DNA from: a virus
IMG/VR virus record: IMGVR_UViG_3300044956_001540
Coordinates: 1 to 40,039 of that record
Reading direction: 5' to 3' (one strand)
Length of the DNA: 40,039 nucleotides
The notes under the pieces are model-generated. The model did not search any database and had not been told where the DNA came from. It worked only from the letters and a program-made list of their open reading frames with translations. How positions within the stretch are numbered: the stretch's first letter is position 1; every line of letters begins with the position of its first letter. Shown piece by piece: positions 13,631 to 21,607 of the stretch. The translations under genes and the position numbers were made by a program.

Positions 13631-13881
13631 GTGACCGACCCCACCCCTTCGACGTCGTGGAGACCATGACGCCGGACGAGAGCGCATCCACGCCTCGCTA
13701 CGGGAACGCGGCCTACTACGACTGGCTCGAAGCTGTGATCAAGGCGGCGACTCGTCGAAACGTCCCGTGGACGGCCGTTGAACTCGGCATCCTGCTCGAT
13801 CGCACCATCCGCGCGCACGAAGCCGAGGCGACTGGCGGTCCGAAGTGCGCGGAGTGCATCGCGATGGAGGCCGACCAGTGA
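13627..13881 (+). CDS. Small hypothetical protein
   Basis: 84 aa from a GTG. A core AYYDWLEAVIKAATRRNVPWTAVELGILLDRTIRAHEAEATG is helical and ends in CAEC, a possible half zinc site. Coupled to both neighbours. Function unknown. Confidence 0.64.
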   Translation: MSDRPHPFDVVETMTPDESASTPRYGNAAYYDWLEAVIKAATRRNVPWTAVELGILLDRTIRAHEAEATGGPKCAECIAMEADQ

Positions 13882-14198
13882 GCGCCGCGGACGAGGCGCG
13901 GGAGGTGGAGGTGGTGGCGCGCTTGCAAGCCGTTCGCCTCGGCGAGGAGGGCCAGCCTGCGGCAGAGCGACGGCATCTGACGGCGATGGAGGCCCGGACG
14001 ATCTGGGCCGCTCTCGAGCCCATCCGTGCGGCTGAGCGGCAGGAGGCGGCGCGGGAGGCCCTGCTGGCGGCGGCTGAGGAGGTCGGAGCCGCGATCCGTG
14101 ACGACCATCCGAACGCAGGCTACCGAGACGGACGGGACCGAGCCGTGATGATCCTCCGCGACCGCGCTGACGGGGTGACCGGGCGGAGCGAGACGTGA
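13878..14198 (+). CDS. Small hypothetical helical protein
   Basis: 106 aa from a GTG that overlaps the previous stop. Almost wholly helical and charged, rich in Ala, Glu and Arg (LTAMEARTIWAALEPIRAAERQEAAREALLAAAEEVGAAI), with a short tail HPNAGYRDGRDRAVMILRDRA. Coiled coil possible. Unrecognised. Confidence 0.62.
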   Translation: MSAADEAREVEVVARLQAVRLGEEGQPAAERRHLTAMEARTIWAALEPIRAAERQEAAREALLAAAEEVGAAIRDDHPNAGYRDGRDRAVMILRDRADGVTGRSET

Positions 14199-14220
14199 GG
14201 CCAGCGGTGGAGGGGACGAG

Positions 14221-15063
14221 ATGGGTGACACTTGGGGTGCGGGGCGAAAGGGGTGCGGGATGAGCGAAGTGACCATCTGCCAGGCGGCGGCCTGCATGCG
14301 ACCGAGCGACGGCTGGATCCTCTGCCGAGACTGCGGACGCGTGCTCACCGAAGTGCTCACCGATATGGGCTGGATGCTCGACGAGCTCGACCTCGTCCTC
14401 ACTGGGCAGGTGCGCTACGTCAGTCAGTCGACGAGCAAGTCCAGCGACACCCCGATGCCGTTCGATGTCAAGGCCAGCGAGACCCGCGCCTACCTCACCG
14501 CAGAGATCGCTACGGCCGTCCGCCTGCTCGAGGAGGCCAACCGGTGGGAGTCGCAGGCAAAGACCGAGAAGGCCGCCGCGCTGTGGCTGCGGGACAAGGT
14601 CAGCGCCATCCGACTGCACCCAGCAGGCGGGGACATCATCGACAACCTGCTGCGGTGGTGGGCTGCCGGCCAGTGGGTCATTGACCGGCCCACTCAGCGG
14701 CAGTACCTCGGCGACTGCGAGAAGGACGTGGCCGGCATGGACTGCGGTGGACGGATCTACGGCAGGCAGGGCAAGGCCGAAGCCAGGTGCGACACCTGTG
14801 GCGGCGAGTACGAGGCTGAGGAGATGCGGGAGAAGCTCCTGAACGAACTCGACGAGCGACTTTGCACAGCCTCCGAGATCGCTCACCTCTCGACCTACCT
14901 TGGACTCGTCGCCGACCGGACAGCCGTGCGCAAGAGGATCAACCAGTGGCACACCCGCAAGCGCGTCAGCCCGCACCCGAACGACGACGGCGACGTGCGT
15001 TTCAGGTTCGGCGAGGTGTACGTGATGCTGCTCCAGGACGACGCGCTGAGGCAGTCAGCATGA
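14221..15063 (+). CDS. Zinc-ribbon / HTH DNA-binding protein
   Basis: 280 aa from the ATG with GGAGGGG 5 nt upstream; an ATG at 14260 (MSEVTICQAA) with AAAGGGG is a good alternative and removes 13 residues. N-terminal cysteine pairs (C..C and CRDCGRV), a helical middle, a CDTCGGEYEAEEM ribbon at about 210 and a C-terminal HTH-like stretch (CTASEIAHLSTYLG...RTAVRKRINQWHTRKRV) suggest a DNA-binding protein. It is the last long gene before packaging, so control of late transcription is conceivable, but no family assignment is claimed. Confidence 0.72.
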   Translation: MGDTWGAGRKGCGMSEVTICQAAACMRPSDGWILCRDCGRVLTEVLTDMGWMLDELDLVLTGQVRYVSQSTSKSSDTPMPFDVKASETRAYLTAEIATAVRLLEEANRWESQAKTEKAAALWLRDKVSAIRLHPAGGDIIDNLLRWWAAGQWVIDRPTQRQYLGDCEKDVAGMDCGGRIYGRQGKAEARCDTCGGEYEAEEMREKLLNELDERLCTASEIAHLSTYLGLVADRTAVRKRINQWHTRKRVSPHPNDDGDVRFRFGEVYVMLLQDDALRQSA

Positions 15064-15125
15064 GTGGCTGGACATTCGAGCGCAACCCTGTCACCATCTC
15101 CGTAGGGCTGATCTGCCGTTCCTGA
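15060..15125 (+). CDS. Possible 21-aa coupled ORF
   Basis: An ATGA overlap with the preceding gene opens a 21-residue frame (MSGWTFERN...), with fair codon bias. Too short to judge; listed because coupling is the rule in this operon. Confidence 0.25.
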   Translation: MSGWTFERNPVTISVGLICRS

Positions 15126-15168
15126 AACCGGGAACCTGATCGGCCCTTCGTCATGTCAGGAGGCTGCG

Positions 15169-15378
15169 ATGGCCGTGCCCCTCGACATCGACCTGAGCAC
15201 CGAGCCCGACCTGCACCTGGACGCCCGACTCATGCGCCTGTACGCCGAGCACCTGGCAGCCGATCCGATGCGCCGGCTCGACGTGCACCGGCAGATCATG
15301 GGCGTCATCGGGGAGCAGAGCAGGAGGCTGGACGCATGGCTCGACGAGTCTGCGCCGAGCCTGGCTGTCCCGAGCTGA
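15169..15378 (+). CDS. Small hypothetical protein before HNH/terminase
   Basis: 69 aa with a strong AGGAGG upstream. Helical: LHLDARLMRLYAEHLAADPMRRLDVHRQIMGVIGEQSRRLDAWLDE. It overlaps the HNH gene by 43 nt. Small proteins of this kind are common before the HNH-terminase pair; role unknown. Confidence 0.7.
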   Translation: MAVPLDIDLSTEPDLHLDARLMRLYAEHLAADPMRRLDVHRQIMGVIGEQSRRLDAWLDESAPSLAVPS

Positions 15379-15674
15379 CCGACCGCACACGCTGCACCAA
15401 GCACTCGCGCGCGCGAGACAAGGCGCGAGGGTCACGGCAAGAGCGTGGATACGACGCACAACACGACCGCCTTCGCCGAGCCTGGCAACGCGAGATGGAC
15501 CGCGGACTCGGCATCACGTGCTGGCGATGCGGTGACCTGATTGACCCGACCAACTGGACACTCGGCCACTGCGACGACGACCGCACGAAATACCACGGAC
15601 CTGAATGCCCGCCCTGCGACTACGCAACCAGCGGCCGAACCGCTTGCCCTAGCCCCGAGCACCTCGTGGCCTGA
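15336..15674 (+). CDS. HNH endonuclease of the packaging module
   Basis: 112 aa, CAGGAGG upstream of the ATG. Pattern VCAEPGCPELTDRTRCTKHSRARDKARGSRQERGYDAQHDRLRRAW, then CWRCGDLIDPTNWTLGHCDDDRTKYHGPECPPCDYATSG, is the short HNH protein that sits before TerS in many cos phages and that in HK97-like systems supports terminase cleavage. Two zinc CxxC pairs are present. The usual CN..T of the HNH box reads CDYATSG here, so the asparagine is replaced by aspartate. It probably helps terminase cut at cos. Confidence 0.85.
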   Translation: MARRVCAEPGCPELTDRTRCTKHSRARDKARGSRQERGYDAQHDRLRRAWQREMDRGLGITCWRCGDLIDPTNWTLGHCDDDRTKYHGPECPPCDYATSGRTACPSPEHLVA

Positions 15675-15867
15675 CTCGATATATCACCGGGCGGGTACGG
15701 ACCCAGGGGGTGGGGGCGAGGCTGGCCCCCTCAGTACCGCCGGGGAGGGCTGAAAAACGTGCGGAGGGTTCAGACCTTCCCGCCGACACCACCAGACGCA
15801 TAACCGCCGAGCGCGATGCTCGAGCGGTCCACCGATGTGGCGCGACGCCGCTGAGGAGTGATCGACT
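15675..15867. other. Gene-free stretch before TerS: candidate cos region
   Basis: This 193-nt gap between the HNH gene and TerS has nested dyads: GGGGGC (15712-15717) with GCCCCC (15725-15730), enclosed by GCGGGTAC (15691-15698) against GTACCGC (15734-15740) with one bulge. It also has G-rich runs. Location between a packaging HNH and TerS is where cohesive-end sites often lie, but no overhang can be read from sequence. A transcription terminator is the alternative. Confidence 0.35.
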
Positions 15868-16347
15868 ATGTCCCGAGGTGGAGCTCGCAATCGTTCCGGA
15901 CCGCCTCCCAGTGAGGAGTCCGGACGCTCTGACCGTCGAGGTTTCTCGCTGACGGCCCTCCCGTCTGCCGGCTACGCAGGACCGATTCCGGAGTTCCCGC
16001 TGCCCGGGGCGTCGCCTCGTGAACTCGAGGTGTGGACGCAGGCGTGGCGCTCCCCTCAGGCGTGCGCGTGGTCGATGCCGTCGGAGCAGTGGCGCATCCG
16101 CACCGTGGCGATGTGGACTCGCCTGACTGTCCGTTGCGAGGATCCTGAGGCGGGAGCCGCGCTGCTAGGGCAGCTGCACCGGTTCGCCGATCAGATCGGC
16201 ATGACGACCGCGGGCCTCGCCGAGATGGGCTGGAAGGTCGCTGTTGATCAGGTGGCCGCGAAGGCTGCTGAGAAGGCGGCCAGTTCCGAGCCCCCGAGGT
16301 CGTCGTCTCGGAACCGACTCGCCGCGGTCGCCGGCAATGGCGACTAA
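15868..16347 (+). CDS. terS: Terminase small subunit
   Basis: 159 aa. The N-terminus (GGARNRSGPPPSEESGRSDRRGFSLTALPSAGYAGPIPEFPLP) and the tryptophan-rich helical core (ELEVWTQAWRSPQACAWSMPSEQWRIRTVAMWTRL..RCEDP) match the actinophage TerS family, which recognises the packaging site and recruits TerL. The C-terminal helices (ADQIGMTTAGLAEMGWKV) are family-like. An unrelated-looking HNH gene now lies between it and TerL. Confidence 0.85.
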   Translation: MSRGGARNRSGPPPSEESGRSDRRGFSLTALPSAGYAGPIPEFPLPGASPRELEVWTQAWRSPQACAWSMPSEQWRIRTVAMWTRLTVRCEDPEAGAALLGQLHRFADQIGMTTAGLAEMGWKVAVDQVAAKAAEKAASSEPPRSSSRNRLAAVAGNGD

Positions 16348-16360
16348 ACTAAAGGCAAGG

Positions 16361-16389
16361 CCCCCGCGACGACTGGCATCGCCCGGGGG
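16361..16389. other. Hairpin upstream of the HNH gene
   Basis: CCCCCG (16361-16366) pairs with CGGGGG (16384-16389) across 17 nt, between the TerS stop and the HNH start. It could terminate or damp late transcripts entering the HNH gene, or keep the endonuclease poorly expressed, as hairpins do for some phage homing endonucleases. Confidence 0.4.
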
Positions 16390-16414
16390 TGTGGCCGACT
16401 GGTTTGGAGTCGAC

Positions 16415-16945
16415 ATGGCTAACACTACTTGCGCCGTGAGCGGGTGCGAAAAGGCAGCGAGCAATAAGGGGCTCTGCGGAATGCACGCCATGCGCGTGAA
16501 GCGTCGCGGCACGACCAATGCGCCGCCCGCGAGGACGCGATCGACCTGTTCACTGGACGGTTGCGATCGCCCACACGTTGCTCGGTCGTTCTGCGGTCCC
16601 CATTACCGGCGCTTCGTTGCCTCTGGGGATCCGGGCGGTCTTGCCATCAAGTCCTACGACAAGTCGGCGACGAGATACGTAAACCCGCGCGATGGGTACG
16701 TCCGGATCAAACTTGATCACCCCAGGTCCTCTCGCGGCTGGGTGCGCGAGCACATTGTCGTGATGGAGGCGACGCTTGGTCGCCCACTTCTGCCAGGCGA
16801 AGAGGTTCACCACATCAACGGCGTGAAGGACGACAACCGCCCTGAGAACCTCGAGCTTTGGGTGGTTCGCCAACCGAAGGGTCAGCGGCCATCTGACTTG
16901 GTTCAGTGGGCGAAAGAAATCCTCGCCTTGTACGACGATGAGTGA
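16415..16945 (+). CDS. HNH homing endonuclease between TerS and TerL
   Basis: 176 aa from an ATG with GGAG upstream. Two N-terminal C/H knuckles (CAVSGCEKAASNKGLCGMH; CSLDGCDRPHVARSFCGPHY) are followed by an HNH_3-type core: VREHIVVMEATLGRPLLPGEEVHHINGVKDDNRPENLELW. Codon use is less G/C-biased than TerS and TerL around it, which suggests a mobile gene. It overlaps the TerL start by 8 nt. It probably targets the terminase locus of related phages lacking it. The frame is open upstream to an ATG at 16337, but that has no ribosome binding site. Confidence 0.88.
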   Translation: MANTTCAVSGCEKAASNKGLCGMHAMRVKRRGTTNAPPARTRSTCSLDGCDRPHVARSFCGPHYRRFVASGDPGGLAIKSYDKSATRYVNPRDGYVRIKLDHPRSSRGWVREHIVVMEATLGRPLLPGEEVHHINGVKDDNRPENLELWVVRQPKGQRPSDLVQWAKEILALYDDE

Positions 16946-18563
16946 CGACCTTTCACTGGACTTCGACCCGCTGCACAGCCTTGGATTCTTGGTCACGGAT
17001 TGGATCGAGCACCACTGCCGAGTCCCGGGTGGCGTGTACGAGGGCGAGCCGCTGTCCTTCAACGGGTGGCAGCTCTACTGCACTGCAAATCACTACCGAC
17101 TTGAGCCCGACGCGGTCGTTGATCCTCGGCGCCTGTTGGCCCCGTTCCACTACCGACGTTCGGTCGTGGTCGGGCCGCAGAAGTGCGGGAAGTCGCCCTG
17201 GGGTGCCGGCATGGTGCTGGCGGAGGCTGTCGGGCCGACGCTGTTCGCCGGCTGGGCTAAGGGTGGCGAGGTGTACGAGTGCTCCGCCCACGGTTGCTCG
17301 TGCGGATGGGAGTACGAGTACGAGGTCGGCGAGGCGATGGGCCAGCCGCGACGCAAGTCGCTGATCGGCCTGCTCGCCTACGCGGAAACGCAGACGCAGA
17401 ACGTCTACGAGCCGTTGCAGACGATGATCCACTCGGGTCCGCTGTCGGAGTTCGTCCACGTGCGCGAGGGCTTCATCCGAACCCCGAACCGCGGCAAGAT
17501 CATCCCATTGTCGGCTGCTGCGAAGTCGAAGCTTGGCCAGCCCCTCACGGGCGGCCTCGGCGATGAGTCCGGGCTTTACACCTCGTCGAACAAGGTGCTC
17601 GACACGTGGCAGACGATGCGACGTGGAATCGCAGCGATGCAGGGTCGCACGATCGAGCTGACGAACCCGTGGGATCCGATGGAGAACTCGGCCGCCCAGC
17701 AGGCGTTCGAGTCCAAGGCGCCTGACATCTTCCGGTACTACCGCAAGCCTCCGGTCGACCTGGACTACAAGAAGAAGCGCGACCGGGCGAAGATTCACCT
17801 GCACGTGTACGCCGATTCGCCCTGGGTCGACCCGCCCTCGGCCATCGACCCCGAGGCTGACGAACTGGTCGAGACCGATCCGACGCAAGCTGAGCGGTTC
17901 TTCGGCAACCGGCTAGTGCAGGGCCTCGGAGCGTTTCTGGACGACCCGCTGTGGACCGCTCAGACCCGCACGGGCGTCGCGCTGGGGACGAAGGTCTGCC
18001 TCGGCTTCGACGGGTCGTATTCCGGCGACTGGACGGCGCTGCGGGCAGAGACGATCGACGGGCACCGCTTCACGCCCACCTATGGCCCGGACGAGCGTCC
18101 GACGATCTGGAACCCGGCCGAGTGGAACGGGCGCATCCCGCGCAGCGAGGTTCAGGCTGCGGTTGCGGAGCTGTTCGACCGGTTCGCGGTCTCGCGCATG
18201 TACGTCGACCCCCGCCACTGGGAAACCCAGGCCGACGAGTGGTCACTCGAGCACGGCGAAGACACGGTCATCCAGTGGCCGACGAACTCGATTGGGCGCA
18301 TGTTCCCCGCTCTGGATCGGTACTACACCGACCTGCTGGAGAACGCCACGACGCACGACGACTGCCCGACAACCCGCACCCACGCGTTGAACGCACGCAA
18401 GCTCGCCAAGCCTGGCGACAAGTTCATCCTCGGCAAGCCATCAGAGCACCAGAAGATCGACGCGCTCATGGCTGACGTGCTCGCCCACGAAGCCGCTTCG
18501 GACTCGCGTGCTGCCGGCTGGGCCGTCGACGCCGGACCAACCTACTTCCGACTTCCCCGCTGA
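16938..18563 (+). CDS. terL: Terminase large subunit
   Basis: 541 aa packaging motor. ATPase domain: Walker A-like GPQKCGKSPWGA (79-90) and Walker B GLGDES (D209, E210). Nuclease domain: acidic residues D358 (CLGFDGS), D364 (SGDWTAL) and D424 (MYVDPRHW) in the RNase H-like order. A cysteine-rich insert (ECSAHGCSCGW, 114-124) lies between the Walker motifs and is a feature of this subfamily. It cuts and pumps DNA into the prohead with TerS and the HNH protein. Start by overlap with the HNH gene (GATGAG). Confidence 0.96.
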   Translation: MSDDLSLDFDPLHSLGFLVTDWIEHHCRVPGGVYEGEPLSFNGWQLYCTANHYRLEPDAVVDPRRLLAPFHYRRSVVVGPQKCGKSPWGAGMVLAEAVGPTLFAGWAKGGEVYECSAHGCSCGWEYEYEVGEAMGQPRRKSLIGLLAYAETQTQNVYEPLQTMIHSGPLSEFVHVREGFIRTPNRGKIIPLSAAAKSKLGQPLTGGLGDESGLYTSSNKVLDTWQTMRRGIAAMQGRTIELTNPWDPMENSAAQQAFESKAPDIFRYYRKPPVDLDYKKKRDRAKIHLHVYADSPWVDPPSAIDPEADELVETDPTQAERFFGNRLVQGLGAFLDDPLWTAQTRTGVALGTKVCLGFDGSYSGDWTALRAETIDGHRFTPTYGPDERPTIWNPAEWNGRIPRSEVQAAVAELFDRFAVSRMYVDPRHWETQADEWSLEHGEDTVIQWPTNSIGRMFPALDRYYTDLLENATTHDDCPTTRTHALNARKLAKPGDKFILGKPSEHQKIDALMADVLAHEAASDSRAAGWAVDAGPTYFRLPR

Positions 18564-18579
18564 CTTACAAGGAGGGCGC

Positions 18580-19938
18580 GTGGCACTCACACCCTCCGAG
18601 ATCGCCCTCATTGAGGAGCTCAAGGCGCAGCACGACGCCCGCTACCTCGCCGACGAGCGCCTGTACCGGTACTACCGGCTCAAGCAGCGGATCGAGCAAC
18701 TGGGGATGGCGATTCCCCCGGACATGCGCCGGTTCCTTGTCGTCGCGAACTGGCCGCGCGTGGTCGTGCGCACGATTGCCGGCCGCCAGAAGGTTCGCGC
18801 CATGATCCTGCCCGGCGAGGAGGTCGCCGACCAGCGCCTGCGCGCCATCTGGGACGCGTCGAACCTGTCCGCGCAGACGCGCATGTTCCGCGTCGACAAG
18901 TACGTCTCGGGGCGCGCGTTTCTGTCGGTCGGCACGAACGAGAAGAACCCGGACCTGCCGCTCGTGCGCGTTGAGTCCCCTCGCGAGATGGAAGCGAAGG
19001 TCGACATCCGCCGCGAGGAGATGACGGCCGCTGCGCGGTTCTATGGCGTCGACAAGCAGGGCGTGGGGCCGACGAACGTGACCCTTTACCTGCCCGAGGT
19101 GACCGTCTGGACCGCGAAAGGCGCCGACGGGCGCTGGTACGAGGTCGACCGCGACGAGCACGGGCTCGGGCGGGTGCCGGTGCTGATGGACGTGAACAAC
19201 CGCATCTCCGACAGCTTCGAGGGCGAGTCCGAGTTGACGGACATCATCGGACTCACCGACTCGGTCGCCCGTTCGCTGACCAACCTGCAGTTTGCGCAGG
19301 AGGCTCACGGGATCCCGCGCATGTGGATGGCCGGCGTCAAGCCCGAGGAGTTCGTGGGCGCCGACGGCAAGCCGACCCCCATGTTCGAGGCGTACTTCGA
19401 TGCGATCCACACGATCACCGACCCGGCCGGCAAGGTGGGCCAGCTGACCGCGGCCGACCTGAAGAACTTCGAGACCGCGCTGGAGATCTACGGCAAGCAG
19501 GCCGCGCTCTCCTACGGCTTCCCGGCCCGCTACTTCGGGATCACATCGGTCAACCCGCCCGCCGAGGGCGCGATCCGGGCCGATGAGAACGACCTCGTGA
19601 ACTACGTCGAGGACAAGAACGAGTCCGAGGGCATGGTGCTCGGCTGGATGGGTGCCCTCGCCCTGCGTTTCGCGACTGGCGAGGACGTCGAGGGCAACCG
19701 GGTCCGCGTCGACTACTTCGATCCCGCCACCCCGGCCATGTCCCAGCGCGAAGATGCGCTCGCCAAGCGGCGCGCGGCTGGCGTTCTGTCCCGCGAGGGC
19801 TACTGGGACGAACTGGGCTGGTCCGAGGCGCGCAAGGCCAAGGAGCGGGCCTACTTCGAGGCCGAATCCGAGGACGCCCTGTTCGAGCGGATCCTGAGGC
19901 CGATCGCGGGCACGCCGGATGCTGGAATCAGCGGCTGA
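18580..19938 (+). CDS. Portal protein (SPP1 gp6-like)
   Basis: 452 aa from a GTG with AAGGAGGGCGC upstream. The family is recognised from LYRYYRLKQRIEQLGMAIPPDM, NWPRVVVRTIAGRQ, the GESELTDIIGLTDSVARSLTNLQFAQEAHGIPRMWMAG core (stem and clip) and PARYFGITSVNPPAEGAIRADE. It forms the dodecameric DNA channel at the capsid vertex. It follows TerL and overlaps the MuF gene by 20 nt, the usual order. Confidence 0.95.
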   Translation: MALTPSEIALIEELKAQHDARYLADERLYRYYRLKQRIEQLGMAIPPDMRRFLVVANWPRVVVRTIAGRQKVRAMILPGEEVADQRLRAIWDASNLSAQTRMFRVDKYVSGRAFLSVGTNEKNPDLPLVRVESPREMEAKVDIRREEMTAAARFYGVDKQGVGPTNVTLYLPEVTVWTAKGADGRWYEVDRDEHGLGRVPVLMDVNNRISDSFEGESELTDIIGLTDSVARSLTNLQFAQEAHGIPRMWMAGVKPEEFVGADGKPTPMFEAYFDAIHTITDPAGKVGQLTAADLKNFETALEIYGKQAALSYGFPARYFGITSVNPPAEGAIRADENDLVNYVEDKNESEGMVLGWMGALALRFATGEDVEGNRVRVDYFDPATPAMSQREDALAKRRAAGVLSREGYWDELGWSEARKAKERAYFEAESEDALFERILRPIAGTPDAGISG

Positions 19939-21004
19939 GCACTACGGCCGTCAGCAGCGTTTGACTGCCGCTGCGCTCGCCCTCATGCGCCGCGGCGACT
20001 GGCGCGACGCTCGCCGCATCGCGGAGATCGTCGCCATGTTCCAGCTCCGTGCTGCGCAGGATGCCATCGACTCGATCGAGCCGATGCTCGCCGAGCAGGG
20101 CATCTCGGTGGACCCCGTCGCCGCCGTGGCCCCTGCGACAGCCTTCGCCGGCACGGCGATGGACGGCAGACCACTCGAGTCATTGTTCGAGCAGGCCTCC
20201 TCCTCTGCGGCCACAGCCTTGATGGTTGTCACCCAGATCCAGGACGCTGCCCGTGCAGCGGCGGGCGTCGGCATCGTGACACGCCCCCGAACCGGGTACG
20301 TCCGGATGCTCAATCCTCCGTCCTGCTCGCGTTGCGTCATCCTTGCTGGACGCTTCTACCGGTGGTCCGCCGGTTTCCAGCGCCACCCTGGTTGCGACTG
20401 TAGGCATATCCCTTCTCGGGAGAACGTGGCCGGGGACCTCACCACCGATCCTCGCGCCTACTACGACAGCCTCGACGAGGCTGGGCGGATCAAGTTCGCG
20501 GGATCGCGCGCCAACGCCCAAGCCATCGACGACGGCGCTGACCTCAACCAGATCGTCAACATCTACCGCCAGCAGCGCGGCGGAGGCTTGGGGCTCGCCC
20601 AGCCTCTATCGCCGCTCGAGCGGGAGTACGGGCTGAAGTTCACGACCGCAGGATCGACAACTCGCTCGCGGTTCACGCAGCAGCAGGTCGGCCTGGGGCT
20701 GCGCAAGCCGGAACGCATCAATGGTCTCCGCCGTCGTCTGATGCCCGAGTCGATCTACGCCAACGCAGAGAACCGCGAACAGGCGCTGGAGATGCTTCGC
20801 GCCAACGGATGGGTCGTCGACCTTGAGGCGATCGGTCGAGGTCGCGCCGCACTTGAGGCGACGCGTCGAGTGGAGCGGGCCGAGCGCCGACGAAGCAGGC
20901 GCGAGCAGCGACGCGAGGAACTCGCCGCCGCGGCCACCGCTCCAGATATCGCCGAACTGCGACGCCTCGTGCGCGAGCGCCGAGCACGCCGGTCCGCGTC
21001 CTGA
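19919..21004 (+). CDS. MuF-like head morphogenesis protein
   Basis: 361 aa. N-terminal helices (AEHYGRQQRLTAAALALMRRGDW), then the zinc-type motif PSCSRCVILAGRFYRWSAGFQRHPGCDCRHIPS at about 132-165, typical of MuF-like proteins that act with the portal in capsid assembly. The C-terminal 100 residues are extremely basic and helical (RVERAERRRSRREQRREEL), probably contacting DNA or scaffold. No protease or toxin domain is evident, and no separate maturation protease is coded nearby. Confidence 0.87.
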   Translation: MLESAAEHYGRQQRLTAAALALMRRGDWRDARRIAEIVAMFQLRAAQDAIDSIEPMLAEQGISVDPVAAVAPATAFAGTAMDGRPLESLFEQASSSAATALMVVTQIQDAARAAAGVGIVTRPRTGYVRMLNPPSCSRCVILAGRFYRWSAGFQRHPGCDCRHIPSRENVAGDLTTDPRAYYDSLDEAGRIKFAGSRANAQAIDDGADLNQIVNIYRQQRGGGLGLAQPLSPLEREYGLKFTTAGSTTRSRFTQQQVGLGLRKPERINGLRRRLMPESIYANAENREQALEMLRANGWVVDLEAIGRGRAALEATRRVERAERRRSRREQRREELAAAATAPDIAELRRLVRERRARRSAS

Positions 21005-21068
21005 CCGACGCCCCACATTCTCCCGACGACGCGATGTCGCCGGGCCATCCCCCGCGACGGAGGAAATC

Positions 21069-21581
21069 ATGTCCGACCAGACGAACAACACCCCGCAGGC
21101 CGTCGGGAACGAGGCCCACGCCTCGGTCAACGACAAGCCGCTGGGCGAGAACGGCGAGAAGGCCCTCAAGGCTGAGCGCACCCGCGCATCGGCCGCCGAG
21201 AAGGAGCGCGACGCTCTCAAGGCCCAGCTCGACAAGATCGCTCAGGCGAACGAGACGGCAGTCGAGAAGGCGCAGCGAGAGGCGCAAGAGGCCCGCGATC
21301 AGATCGCGAAGCTCCCCAACCTCGTCGCCGACCAGCTCAAGAGCCACCTCGTGAGCATCCACGGCATCTCCGACGAGGACAGCGAACTGTTCCTGACTTC
21401 CTCGGACCCTGAAGTCCTGCTCAAGCAGGTGACCCGCCTCACGGATCGTTCGTCCACGAAGGACACCCAGCCTGCCGGCCCCCGCCCAGACCTCTCCCAG
21501 GGCGGCAAGGGCGGCGAGGCTCTCGCGCTCAACTCCAACGGGCTCGAGGACGCACTCAAGAACAAGCTCGGCATCTCCTGA
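21069..21581 (+). CDS. Capsid scaffolding protein
   Basis: 170 aa with GGAGGAAATC before the ATG. Acidic and coiled-coil in the first half (EKALKAERTRASAAEKERDALKAQLDKIAQANETAVEKAQREAQEA), with a short C-terminal helix (LEDALKNKLGIS) that would bind the capsid protein. Position directly before the major capsid gene is typical for scaffold. Confidence 0.9.
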   Translation: MSDQTNNTPQAVGNEAHASVNDKPLGENGEKALKAERTRASAAEKERDALKAQLDKIAQANETAVEKAQREAQEARDQIAKLPNLVADQLKSHLVSIHGISDEDSELFLTSSDPEVLLKQVTRLTDRSSTKDTQPAGPRPDLSQGGKGGEALALNSNGLEDALKNKLGIS

Positions 21582-21607
21582 TGCCCCTTCCGTCCTAGGA
21601 GGACACC

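Noticed and set aside
13360-14976. Leftward 538-aa frame across five small genes
   Set aside because: It spans several coupled rightward genes with good starts; composition is that of an antisense shadow.
16337-16414. ATG at 16337 giving an N-terminal extension (MATKLKARPPRRLASPGG) to the HNH protein, or a lost TerL exon
   Set aside because: No ribosome binding site, it overlaps the TerS end and a hairpin, and TerL is complete from 16938, so no intron is needed.
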